Source: Monomorium pharaonis
Lineage: Eukaryota > Arthropoda > Insecta > Hymenoptera > Formicidae
Assembly (NCBI RefSeq): GCF_013373865.1
Contig: NC_050469.1
Coordinates: 23,920,046 to 23,984,045 of the forward strand
Length of the DNA stretch: 64,000 nt
Direction of reading: 5' to 3'
Under the pieces are notes generated by a model that had not been told where the DNA came from, did no database searches, and saw nothing but the letters and a program-made list of their open reading frames with translations. The position numbers were made by a program, and so were the translations under genes. Positions 14,504 to 21,835 of the stretch are shown piece after piece; positions within the stretch are counted from its first letter, which is position 1, and each line of letters opens with the position of its first letter.

Positions 14504-16526
14504 CGGCAAACATTATTAAGTAATAATGTAAATTAAGTCCCCTTCTTACAGAAATCTGAAGGAAATAAATTACATTTTTATTCTATTCTATTTTACTGCG
14601 ATATAATCGTTGCCCTACATTCAACAGCTAATAGACGTAAAAGTCGTAAAAACAGTGGCAGATATTTCACATTCCATACGTCAAGATAAATTCAAAACCG
14701 ATTACTTTTCGACTGGTAAATCAAATTTCCGTTGAAACCGTTTCAAAGGTTTGTTGAAATTGTAGACGGAAAAAGCCCTATGTAAAAAAATACATTTAGT
14801 TACGGTTCATAAGAATATAAAAAAGATTCAGATTCAAAACACTGCATCGAAAGGCGATTGTAATAAATTTAAAAAAAGATTAATAATTAAAATAATTTGC
14901 TTAAAACAAATTCGTTGACATTGCACGACATGTAAGACGTGTAACAAAATTATGAAAAAATCTATATTTTTGTAAAAAAAAATTGTTTTATATATTTGTA
15001 AAAAATCTTTTCTTTAGATATTTTAGTTAGTCAAGAAGGTATTGCATTTTCTACATAAAAATTTTTACAATTTTGATAAACTCTTAGATGTGAAGTTCGT
15101 CATTTTCAAGGTTACTCCGAATATCCTCTCAAATGCGAACTCAAATGCGAATGTTCTTCCTGACCGCGATTTTCTCCATTTTCCTGCAATCCTTTCTTTT
15201 ATCCCTCAAAATCCTGGAATCGTTTTGTTTTATATGCAGCAAATACAGAGAAGAGAGAACAAAGGTACTTTTTTTAGTAACATTTTTCTATACCATTTTT
15301 CAATGTTTTCTTTCGTTGTGTCTTTTGTTTTTTTTCTCTGTTGAGATATTGAATATGTATTAAATAATACATTTTATTTAAAGAGATTTTACTACGCTAC
15401 TTCTTAGTCAATACAGTTTATTCTTAAAATTATATTAAATAATTAAAATAATAATATAAAAATATTATCAATAATATCTATAATTTATTAATGTCATTAT
15501 GTATAATCACTATTAATTTCATGTTATAAAATATTTATATTATTAAGTAATAATAATATAATCTTAATATTATATATATAAGTTATATAATAAATTAACT
15601 TAGAAAGTTTAGATTTGAAACTTTGAAGGAAGCTTTTGGAGCTTTAAAGATTCAAATATATTTAAAGTTGATAAAATTAATAATAACCTATAAGTAGTAA
15701 AAAAATACGGTCAATGCCAATATTAATAATCTTATCTCTTATTAATAATCCAATCCTGTATTTAAAATTGTTTTAAATATAATTTTGAGATCATCTTCTG
15801 ATCATTCCATTGGCTAATGGACCAAAGAATTATGCTGTAAATTTTCAAGATTACTTCTACATAGAGTATAGGTTATGTACATATCGTTTATGTTATATTT
15901 ATACGAATCTTTTTCATGTAGACAATTATAAGAAATGTAAATTATTATAAATTGGATAACAATACAAAAAAAGGAATTAAATTACAAGATTATTATCTAA
16001 CTTTAACACCTATATTAATAAAATCAAAATATTAAAAATTACAAAATGGAATATAATTCTCACTATTTCTGATGAAATCTGAATCTTCTCTGATCCATTG
16101 ATTATTGTTTACAAGCTGTGTTGTGTGCAGAGTGTATAGATTACATATAAAACATATATTTACATAGTTCATATTATATACACGTAATGTAGATTATTTA
16201 TATATTTTACGCGTAATCCAACTCGAGATGTCTATAATAAAATTTAACTTGAATTACAGTACGATCGAGTACTAAATACACTTTAAAAAGGTGGACAAAG
16301 GTCGTCACTATTGACCGCTAGATGACGTTGGCGATCGAACCTATCCCCTTGGATATGCGTTTCTGTTACCCTTGGTGTAAACCAGCGTAAACGTTACCTG
16401 GCGAAACAGGAAATCCCTTGAGAAGGGCACATGCTCCGTCAAAACGTCGGTCATTGCGTGTCTCACGCGGGTCCTGTTTGCCCACGTAACTAACGGCGAT
16501 GCTGCTCGATAGAAATTTCGTATCAT
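594..16526 (-). CDS. ETHE1: ETHE1, mitochondrial persulfide dioxygenase, complete in six exons
   Basis: Joined on the minus strand: 16526-16398, 12938-12794, 9555-9370, 4710-4622, 2444-2234, 658-594, giving 274 residues. The human protein has 254. ETHE1 is a mononuclear iron enzyme of the metallo-beta-lactamase fold. It oxidises glutathione persulfide to sulfite in the mitochondrial matrix, as part of sulfide detoxification. The metal-site signature THMHADH starts at T94. The iron ligands H95, H151 and D170 match human H79, H135 and D154, and H211 matches H195, all with a constant offset of 16, so there is no indel across the core. Other family blocks seen are TYTYLL, GDALLIRGCGRTDF, YPAHDYNG and VPANRVCG. 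Residues 1-24 are rich in arginine and lack acidic residues, as expected of a mitochondrial leader. Introns are 3.5, 3.2, 4.7, 2.2 and 1.6 kb, all GT..AG. The identity is very secure. The start is chosen for the leader, with a second in-frame ATG at M25. Confidence 0.96.
659..2233 (-). other. ETHE1 intron 5
   Basis: Intron of 1575 bases with GTAAGT..CAG borders. It is AT-rich at its 5' end (about 1890-2230), with a moderately GC-rich stretch around 1360-1700. One palindromic CRE-type TGACGTCA lies at 1128-1135. The open frames here are short and match no family I recognise. Confidence 0.9.
2234..2444 (-). CDS. ETHE1: ETHE1 exon 5
   Basis: Encodes 70 codons plus one base, starting GGSAVTLYKSVHEKIFSLP and containing YPAHDYNG and ALNPRLSKSLEEFVKIM. 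The acceptor GTGCGCAG has a poor pyrimidine tract, but phase and homology (DFQ|GG) fix the border. The donor is GTAAGT in phase 1. Confidence 0.97.
2445..4621 (-). other. ETHE1 intron 4
   Basis: Intron of 2177 bases. The block at about 2820-3260 is GC-richer and holds a 138-residue open frame on the plus strand that resembles nothing known to me. The part at 3480-4070 is very AT-rich. No RNA gene or element was recognised. Confidence 0.88.
4622..4710 (-). CDS. ETHE1: ETHE1 exon 4 (third iron ligand)
   Basis: Encodes 29 codons after completing a split glycine codon: CVTYVCDEQAIAFTGDALL, then IRGCGRTDFQ. D170 in TGDALL is the third iron ligand. The acceptor is TGTGCAG and the donor GTAAGC in phase 0. 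Long open frames on the opposite strand here are shadows of this exon. Confidence 0.97.
5687..5712. repeat. (AC)13 microsatellite
   Basis: Uninterrupted AC run in ETHE1 intron 3. Confidence 0.97.
8953..8984. repeat. (TA)16 microsatellite
   Basis: Uninterrupted TA run in ETHE1 intron 3. Confidence 0.97.
9329..9364. repeat. (GA)18 microsatellite next to the ETHE1 exon 3 donor
   Basis: On the coding strand this is a (TC)18 tract starting five bases after the donor GT. It is within reach of U1 binding and intronic splicing regulators. Confidence 0.97.
9370..9555 (-). CDS. ETHE1: ETHE1 exon 3 (metal-binding HxHxDH)
   Basis: Encodes 61 full codons, from NTHMHADHITGTG to LPTPGHTE. It holds the HxHxDH metal signature and the second iron ligand, H151 of PGH. 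The acceptor is TTGCAG. The donor is the less usual GTCAGT, in phase 1, and a long (CT)n tract on the coding strand follows it at once. Confidence 0.97.
9556..12793 (-). other. ETHE1 intron 2
   Basis: Intron of 3238 bases. It holds a 20-base tandem repeat at 10475-10548, an AT-rich core (10440-11200), and a CpG-rich block (about 11300-11760) with open frames on both strands. Frames on both strands are usual for high GC and do not imply a gene. Confidence 0.88.
10475..10548. repeat. Short tandem repeat, unit of about 20 bases
   Basis: AATAACAATTTTATATCTTT is repeated three times, the middle copy with a small insertion, then a partial fourth unit. It lies in ETHE1 intron 2. Confidence 0.9.
12794..12938 (-). 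CDS. ETHE1: ETHE1 exon 2
   Basis: Encodes 48 residues plus one base, from FFDPISSTYTYLLAD to ELGLKLKYA, aligning with the start of the human beta-lactamase fold. The acceptor is the pyrimidine-rich CTCTTTAG. The donor is GTGAGT in phase 1. The split codon reads C|TG, so leucine precedes NTHMHADH where the human enzyme has valine. Confidence 0.95.
13878..13908. repeat. Perfect hairpin, 13-base arms
   Basis: AGTGATTCTTGCA is followed by TTTAT and its exact reverse complement. It lies in ETHE1 intron 1. Confidence 0.9.
14231..14266. repeat. Perfect hairpin, 16-base arms
   Basis: TTTTTGAAGTTAAATA, loop ACGG, then the exact reverse complement. It lies in ETHE1 intron 1. Confidence 0.92.
14457..14500. 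repeat. (TG)22 microsatellite
   Basis: Uninterrupted TG run in ETHE1 intron 1. Confidence 0.97.
16398..16526 (-). CDS. ETHE1: ETHE1 exon 1 (mitochondrial leader)
   Basis: Encodes residues 1-43, from MIRNFYRAASPLV to FLFRQ. The leader has five arginines and no acidic residue before M25, which is what a cleavable mitochondrial presequence looks like. The exon ends in CAG before donor GTAACG in phase 0. It joins FFDP of exon 2, giving FRQFFDP where the human protein has LRQMFEP. This short exon has no diagnostic domain of its own. It is assigned by phase, position and that junction. Confidence 0.87.
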
Positions 16527-18584
16527 AATTCACTTACACCCATTTATATAGCCAGCACTACGCACCTCTCGTCCCGTCACGTAGCGCCGTGCATGACTGT
16601 CGACGGAAACAACATGCAACCGGTCTTCGTTGACTTACCGCGTATTCCGCAACATTGCGCAACACATTGGTTATCTCTTGCTATCTTTTTCGTCGTATTT
16701 GCATCGATTGCTGAATCATGACAATTATTTTTGTTAATGGGCCTAATGCGAGTTACATACGTGTTATCGAGCGATAAATGGGTGTATCGTGTAGGCATTC
16801 GTTTTCGAGATAAATACGCCCATCCAGAAAGCATGATATAATCGTATTATCATTGCTATCTCGATTGCTATTTCCGTCGTATAAACAGAAAAGAAGCATT
16901 TAAGCATTATTTAAATTAAATGACCAAAATCTATTAAGGAAGACAAAACTCGCTTATCAAATGCTCTATGTAGTTATGACAGATTTCTGACAAATTTAAT
17001 TGGTTTTAGAAAATTATTATAGATGATTCATATAAAAAATTATATAATCGATTTAAAGATTTTTTATCAATATGGTAATTAGTTTTTTAGACTTAAGCAT
17101 ATAATAATATGGGAATCATTTTATTATGGAAGAAAATGTTATATTTGACTGCTTTGATAAATTATACTATTTTGTTTCAGGTATCATCCATAACGCTTAA
17201 TGAGGTGATCAGTAACAATTTGTAAAGGTCTTTCTCAAAAAGTGAGTTGAAAATACAATTTTAATCTGGATATCTCAATACGTGCCGTGATAAACATTGG
17301 AGTGACATTTAAACATACACCTCATTATAATTTTATATTGACATACTTTGTAAAATTTTTAGAATTGACGAGATGCATGTTCTAAAATGGATGAAATTCA
17401 TTGTGAAGAAAGAGAAATTCAAAGAACTCCATAGGAGCCAGGTTGACTGCATCAGGTGTGTAGCCTTGAATATCATCTGTATTCATATTCTGATCAGGAA
17501 CAGTATGGTTATCAAGACTTAGCAGATGTAACAGAACATATCTCTATCATATCTGCAAAAGGTAATTGGTCTTGCATACAAGATAGCTTGGTATGGTTGA
17601 ACTGAAGATACACCTGATGCAAACTAGTCAAGAATTAGAGATTTTTGAATAGCTATAGGTTTGTGTTTTTCACTCCAGGAATGAACTTCTTGCATGATTC
17701 ATCTTTCCTCCTCTTTTCACATTGGAGAAAAAAAAAAAGAAAAAAGTTCAATCCTAGAGTGTAAAAAGAAAAACTTTTAATAAATTAAATTTAAAAATAG
17801 CTTGGACTTCAAAAAACATAATTTAATATATTTTTTAACATGTTTCTATAAAATAAAATAAAATATACAATCTCTAAAAATTTTATCTTGTGTACTCTCA
17901 ATTGTATTATTGATTGTACTAATTAAATTAATTGATTATTTTGAATCTGAGAATTGGTAAATATTTATTATAGAATTGACACGATAATTTTGAGATTTTA
18001 ATAAATTTACATTTTTAGGCTCAGATAATTATTTAATCTTTTCACTTGATAATTGAAGTATATACATTTTTATTGAAATATATATAATTTACCAACGAAA
18101 GAATATCTAATATAGAAATATTTGTTTAATTTAGATATGAACATTTTTAAACAAATTACATTTTATCAAATTTTTCGTACATGTTTATAATAAATCCGAT
18201 AAGTTTTATAAATTATGATAATAAACGCAGAATTTAAATGTCTATATCTATTAATTAAATATACTGTTACTAATTTTTCTTTGCAACATTATTGTGCAAT
18301 CCAATGGCGACCAAAAAAACGATCTTTCCCAAGAGAATAGCTTACAATTAGTAGTATACATAATTTTTTAACATAATTAGGATATTAAAAAAAACTAATG
18401 CCAGAATTACCTGATTATTTATGATATTGCTTTATCTCGATTGCATTGCGTAAATTTATGTCAATATCACGATACTGTGAAACAGTGGATCGAATTCTTG
18501 ATTTTCCCGCCTTGTTGGGTAGTGCCATCTGGTGCCATCTCTATCATTTTATAATCTAGCTGCTCTCCTGCACCGGAGGTCTCG
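16527..18584. other. Divergent intergenic region between ETHE1 and RpS19
   Basis: About 2.1 kb separate the ETHE1 start codon from the RpS19 leader exon, transcribed in opposite directions. The part next to ETHE1 (16530-16820) is GC-richer and likely holds its 5' UTR and promoter. The rest is AT-rich. The segment 17200-17700 differs in texture and has a 12-base inverted repeat. No coding sequence is supported. Confidence 0.7.
17448..17621. repeat. 12-base inverted repeat, 150-base spacer
   Basis: TGCATCAGGTGT at 17448-17459 and its reverse complement at 17610-17621, in the ETHE1-RpS19 spacer. A weaker outer pair (GGAGTGA near 17300, TCACTCC near 17670) flanks it. Confidence 0.6.
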
Positions 18585-18592
18585 CTCTTTCC
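18549..18592 (+). promoter_or_regulatory. RpS19 core promoter with TOP-like start
   Basis: CTCTTTCC at 18585-18592 fits the terminal oligopyrimidine tract at which ribosomal protein mRNAs begin, a feature that links their translation to TOR signalling. TTATAA lies about 35 bases upstream. TGCCATCT occurs twice just upstream (near 18522-18542). The start site is inferred from the motif alone. Confidence 0.5.
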
Positions 18593-18615
18593 GGCTTGTA
18601 TTCTCGCAAGCAAAG
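18585..18615 (+). other. RpS19: RpS19 untranslated exon 1
   Basis: A short leader runs from the pyrimidine tract to donor AAAG|GTATGT. The next acceptor, TTTTTAG at 18835-18841, falls immediately before the ATG, so the first coding exon starts with the start codon. A small untranslated first exon is common in animal ribosomal protein genes. The 5' end is approximate. Confidence 0.6.
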
Positions 18616-18841
18616 GTATGTTATGTTGACAGTTTTCTGAGGATTTAACTTTTTTTTTTATAAACAATGTATGAAAATTTATAATGATAGAAATATAACG
18701 ATTTAGCAGTTTCTACGATTTTTACTGATTATTGAGATCGGAGATTTAGAGCGATAATTTATATTTTACATGCGTGACTAGTGTACATACACACTCACGT
18801 GTAAACTTTTTTAAATCTTATTTATTAAACTTTCTTTTTAG
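18616..18841 (+). other. RpS19 intron 1
   Basis: 226 bases, GTATGT..TTTTTAG, AT-rich. Ribosomal protein introns often host snoRNAs. I looked for C/D boxes (TGATGA with CTGA) and found only poor partial matches, so no snoRNA is called. Confidence 0.75.
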
Positions 18842-18912
18842 ATGCCGTCTGTAACGTTAAAGGATGTCGATCAGCAAAAGTTTGTGAAGGCCTTCGCAGC
18901 CTTCCTCAAAAA
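18842..18912 (+). CDS. RpS19: RpS19 first coding exon
   Basis: Encodes residues 1-23 and two bases of K24. The donor GTAAGT starts at 18913. The ATG follows the upstream acceptor AG directly. The human start aligns residue for residue (MPGVTVKDVNQQEFV). Confidence 0.97.
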
Positions 18913-19537
18913 GTAAGTAAGAAATATATTTTAGGCTTGTTCTAACCTATAACTATTCGTATGTAATGTTTAGAACTCTTAACGAACTCTCTTTAGAACT
19001 CTTTTATCATTTAATATTATTTTTTTTTTTATTATTATTAAAAAATTTATTTTTATACATTAATTTAGACATTTATTTCCGATTTATACTGCATGTTATA
19101 ATTCTATGATTCCATTTAGTAAGCTAACTTATATTTGGCAAAATGTTAGGACTGGCAAGATGCGCGTACCAGAGTGGGTAGATATTGTGAAGACGGCAAA
19201 GTTTAAGGAACTGGCACCTTATGATCCCGACTGGTACTACATAAGATGTGCTGCCTTGGTGCGTCACATCTATATTCGCAGCCCAATTGGAGTGGGTGCT
19301 GTTACTAAGATCTTTGGTGGACGTAAACGTAACGGCACTCATCCCAGTCATTTCTGCCGATCGGCGAGTGGTGTCGCACGTAAGGCATTACAAAGCTTGG
19401 AGCAGCTGAAACTGATTGAGAAAGCACCTGTTGGGGGACGTAAACTGACCAGTCAAGGACGCAGGGACTTGGATCGAATTGCCGCACAAGTTAAAGCTAA
19501 GAACAAAAAACTTAAGCTTCAAGAACTTGTAATGTAA
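18842..19537 (+). CDS. RpS19: Ribosomal protein S19 (eS19)
   Basis: Join 18842-18912 and 19150-19537, giving 152 residues. The human protein has 145. eS19 is a small-subunit protein of the 40S head, needed for 18S rRNA maturation. The protein opens MPSVTLKDVDQQKFV and keeps the human register through residue 62. W52, R56 and R62, which sit in the conserved core helix and are affected in human Diamond-Blackfan anaemia, are all present. Later blocks include VGAVTKIFGGRKRNG, PSHFCRSASGVARKAL and GGRKLTSQGRRDLDRIA. The C-terminus is lysine-rich and a few residues longer than human (KLKLQELVM). The intron is in phase 2 and 237 bases long (GTAAGT..TTAG). AATAAA follows the stop by 20 bases. The identity is certain. 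Confidence 0.98.
18913..19149 (+). other. RpS19 intron 2
   Basis: 237 bases, GTAAGT..GTTAG, phase 2. It contains a near-repeat TTTAGAACTCTT (about 18970 and 18991) and a T-rich tract. No RNA gene is recognised. Confidence 0.85.
19150..19537 (+). CDS. RpS19: RpS19 second coding exon
   Basis: Acceptor TGTTAG at 19144-19149. The first base completes K24, followed by TGKMRVPEWVDIVK and the remaining 115 or so residues, ending in TAA. The open frame continues upstream of the acceptor, but those residues have no counterpart in the family, so the splice border is preferred. Confidence 0.97.
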
Positions 19538-19556
19538 TATTCTTTTATGTTTTTGT

Positions 19557-19562
19557 AATAAA
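19557..19562 (+). terminator. RpS19 polyadenylation signal
   Basis: AATAAA lies 20 bases past the stop codon, with a T-rich stretch about 20-30 bases downstream. This gives the very short 3' UTR expected for a ribosomal protein mRNA. Confidence 0.85.
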
Positions 19563-20213
19563 ACACATTTAAATATTTGAATGTGTTATTTTTTCAGATT
19601 TATCCATTTGTATACATACCTAATTTTTATAATTAAATTTGCTTTTAATAATATCTAAAAATTAGAAGTTAAGTTTCTAGTTATTAAATTTGGGTGTTTT
19701 ATTTAGACATTCTTAATAATATTTAATATTCTTCAATGTAATTAAAAACACTAGTGTTGAATACTTACACATAAAATATGTATAAATGAATTAAGTGTAC
19801 ATAATGTAAAATGTTTAATGTTCACGCTAATAATCTATGGATCACCAAAGATTAAATTTCATCAGAAATAGTGGAACTTATATGCTGTTATTGAATTTTC
19901 ATATTATATACTTTACTTTTTCATATTTACAAATTTTTCATTATTAAAATTTAACTACGGAGAATATATTAATAAAGCTTTTCTGTATTGCGCTATTTAA
20001 TGTATAAATTACATTGTTTGTATCGTCTATATGAAAAAGATTCGTGTAAAATAATGTAAACAATACGTAAATAATTCATTTAGACGCATAATCTTGAAAT
20101 ATATTGTACAATCGTGAGAAATATTGTATTTTTAAATCACATACTATAGTATTCTATAAAATAAAAAGTATTGGAGTAAAAGTATGTTAGAAACATGCGT
20201 TAGAAGGTTAATT

Positions 20214-20239
<26 letters not shown>
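20214..20239. repeat. (TA)13 microsatellite
   Basis: TA run in the RpS19-Asap spacer. Confidence 0.95.
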
Positions 20240-20246
<7 letters not shown>

Positions 20247-20375
20247 TAATTCCTCTATTCTGCATATAAAAATATTAAGGTAGAACTATCGAAAAATCGA
20301 TGGCTCATGTCGAAATATTTCACAATAAAGTATAAAATATTTCATAAATCATTGATCTTTTGATAACTAGCCCTT

Positions 20376-20410
20376 TATGGGTATTCATGGTCGATTCTTA
20401 TTTCGAGATT
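20376..20410. mobile_element. Fragment of the GGTATTCATAG terminal-repeat family
   Basis: TATGGGTATTCATGGTCGAT followed by TCTTATTT resembles the terminal repeats at 42321 and 42834. No partner end was found nearby, so this is a solo or truncated end. Confidence 0.45.
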
Positions 20411-21072
20411 GTAATGTTTTGAAATGCTACTACAGTTCTGCAATTATTAGATGATCTTAAAACAGTATTTAAGATGTAAATGACAATGTAATTGTTAGGA
20501 ATTACCGAGTATATATTATAAGTAGGTTTGCCACGTAACTTCAGAGTCGTAAAACTGTCATTCGTCCTTTTCAATTTCCGCCATTTCTCACATTCCGCCG
20601 TTCGACGTTGTCGTCGCCACTGTCGTCCGGCGAGTGACCACTCTGAATTATGCCTCGCTCCGCGGCGAGCGCGCGGTCACCGCGCCGCGCATCGGCAGCG
20701 CCGCCTCAGTGGAACTTCGGCCGCAGTCGCGAGTGTTTCGGCGGTACTCGGCACCGACCGGGGCGGTCACAGGGTGCGCGATTAGGTGCGAGATTCGAGT
20801 GCGAAGGAGCATCCCCGTGCGCGCGGGCGCGCGCGCCCACCCACCCAACCTTCCGCTCGCGGTGTGTTGTTTTTATGTGTTCGTGCGCGTCGCTCCGTCC
20901 GTCTGTCCGCGGTGTGCATGCGCGCATGCACGTATATGCGTGGTGACCCGCGCGCTCCTCGCTGACGAAGAGAAGAGCGAGCTGTTGCCGTTGTTGCTGC
21001 TGCTGTTATGCGTTCTCACGACCGCTGGTAGCTCGTCGCGATCATGTCGCGAAAATAATCGCGAGTGTGTAA

Positions 21073-21095
21073 TCTCTCTCTCTCTCTCTCTCTCT
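21073..21095. repeat. (TC)n tract in the Asap leader region
   Basis: 23-base TC run, probably in the promoter or 5' UTR. Such GAGA/CT tracts are common in insect promoters. Confidence 0.9.
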
Positions 21096-21502
21096 GGAGA
21101 GGTAGCAGCCGTCGGACTCTGCTGCTCCTCGAACCTGCCACTCTGTCACTCCGTCTTGCTCCCTCGTTTTCTCGTCATTCATTTTCCTCTCTGTCATTCT
21201 CTCTTTCTCTCTCGCGCCCTCTTTATTCAACGCGCTCTTTCCATCTCTCTCTCTCTCTCTCGCTCCCTGTCACTCTCCGTACGTACCGGAACGACGACGA
21301 CGACGACGACGTTCGTATACTTCGCGTACCGCGCGTCGAAGCAGAAAAGCAGCGTACGGGCGAAGAGGAGAGACGAAAAAAGTACGTGATCGGGGTGGCG
21401 TTTCCCCGCGGAATTCATGGTGAGACTGGTGAGAGACAAGTGAAGTGAACGGTGAAACTCGCGGAGTGTGAGAGAAGTGCCGCGCGTTCGCCGGCAACGA
21501 CT

Positions 21503-21567
21503 ACGACGACGACGACAACGACGACGACGACGACGACGTGCGACGGCGACGGCGACGGCGACGACGA
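21503..21567. repeat. (ACG)n/(CGG)n-like trinucleotide repeat upstream of the Asap start
   Basis: Imperfect ACG units, then GGCGAC units. A shorter pure (ACG)7 lies at 21291-21311. Both sit within 420 bases of the start codon. Confidence 0.88.
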
Positions 21568-21709
21568 GCGAGGGCGAGTCGCGACGGTGGCGAGAAGCGA
21601 TTCGCCGACAGCGGGACAACCTCGCTTGCAGCTGGGCGCTGGGTAGAGGAGGAGGGTGGGGGGTGGAGGACGGAACAACTGACGGAAAGGGAGAACGTGA
21701 AGCGGAAAG

Positions 21710-21835
21710 ATGCCGGGCCTGATCGCTGTGAGCGAGTTCGTCGAGGAGACGAGGGAGGACTACAACTCGCCCACCACGTCCACCTTCGTCTCGCGGATGC
21801 CACAGTGCAGGCAGACCATCACGTCCCTCGAGGAG
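21710..21835 (+). CDS. Asap: Asap exon 1
   Basis: Encodes residues 1-42, from MPGLIAVSEFVEETRED to QTITSLEE. The human form has MPDQISVSEFVAETTED. The donor is GTGAGT at 21836 in phase 0. The ATG context AAAGATGC is acceptable. Confidence 0.95.

Larger units (their letters stand above)
12939..16397 (-). other. ETHE1 intron 1
   Basis: Intron of 3459 bases, strongly AT-rich after about 13900. It holds two perfect hairpins (13878-13908 and 14231-14266) and a (TG)22 run. No nested gene is seen. Confidence 0.85.
19563..21709 (+). other. RpS19-Asap spacer and CpG-rich Asap leader/promoter
   Basis: Bases 19563-20500 are AT-rich and hold a (TA)13 run and a short fragment of the GGTATTCATAG repeat. 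From about 20530 the sequence turns GC- and CpG-rich with CT tracts (21073-21095, 21244-21262) and ACG repeats. This block lies just before the Asap start codon and is probably its promoter and 5' UTR. It has several upstream ATGs and a 251-codon open frame of low-complexity Leu/Ser runs that I do not regard as a gene. Confidence 0.6.

Noticed and set aside
18616..19149. Possible snoRNA in RpS19 introns
   Set aside because: Only partial C-box-like TGATAGA and one CTGA were found, with wrong spacing and no terminal stem.
20634..21389. 251-codon open frame on the plus strand, the longest in the window
   Set aside because: It is mostly translation of CT runs and GC-rich leader sequence, with low-complexity Leu/Ser/Arg and no family resemblance. 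It lies in the probable Asap 5' region.
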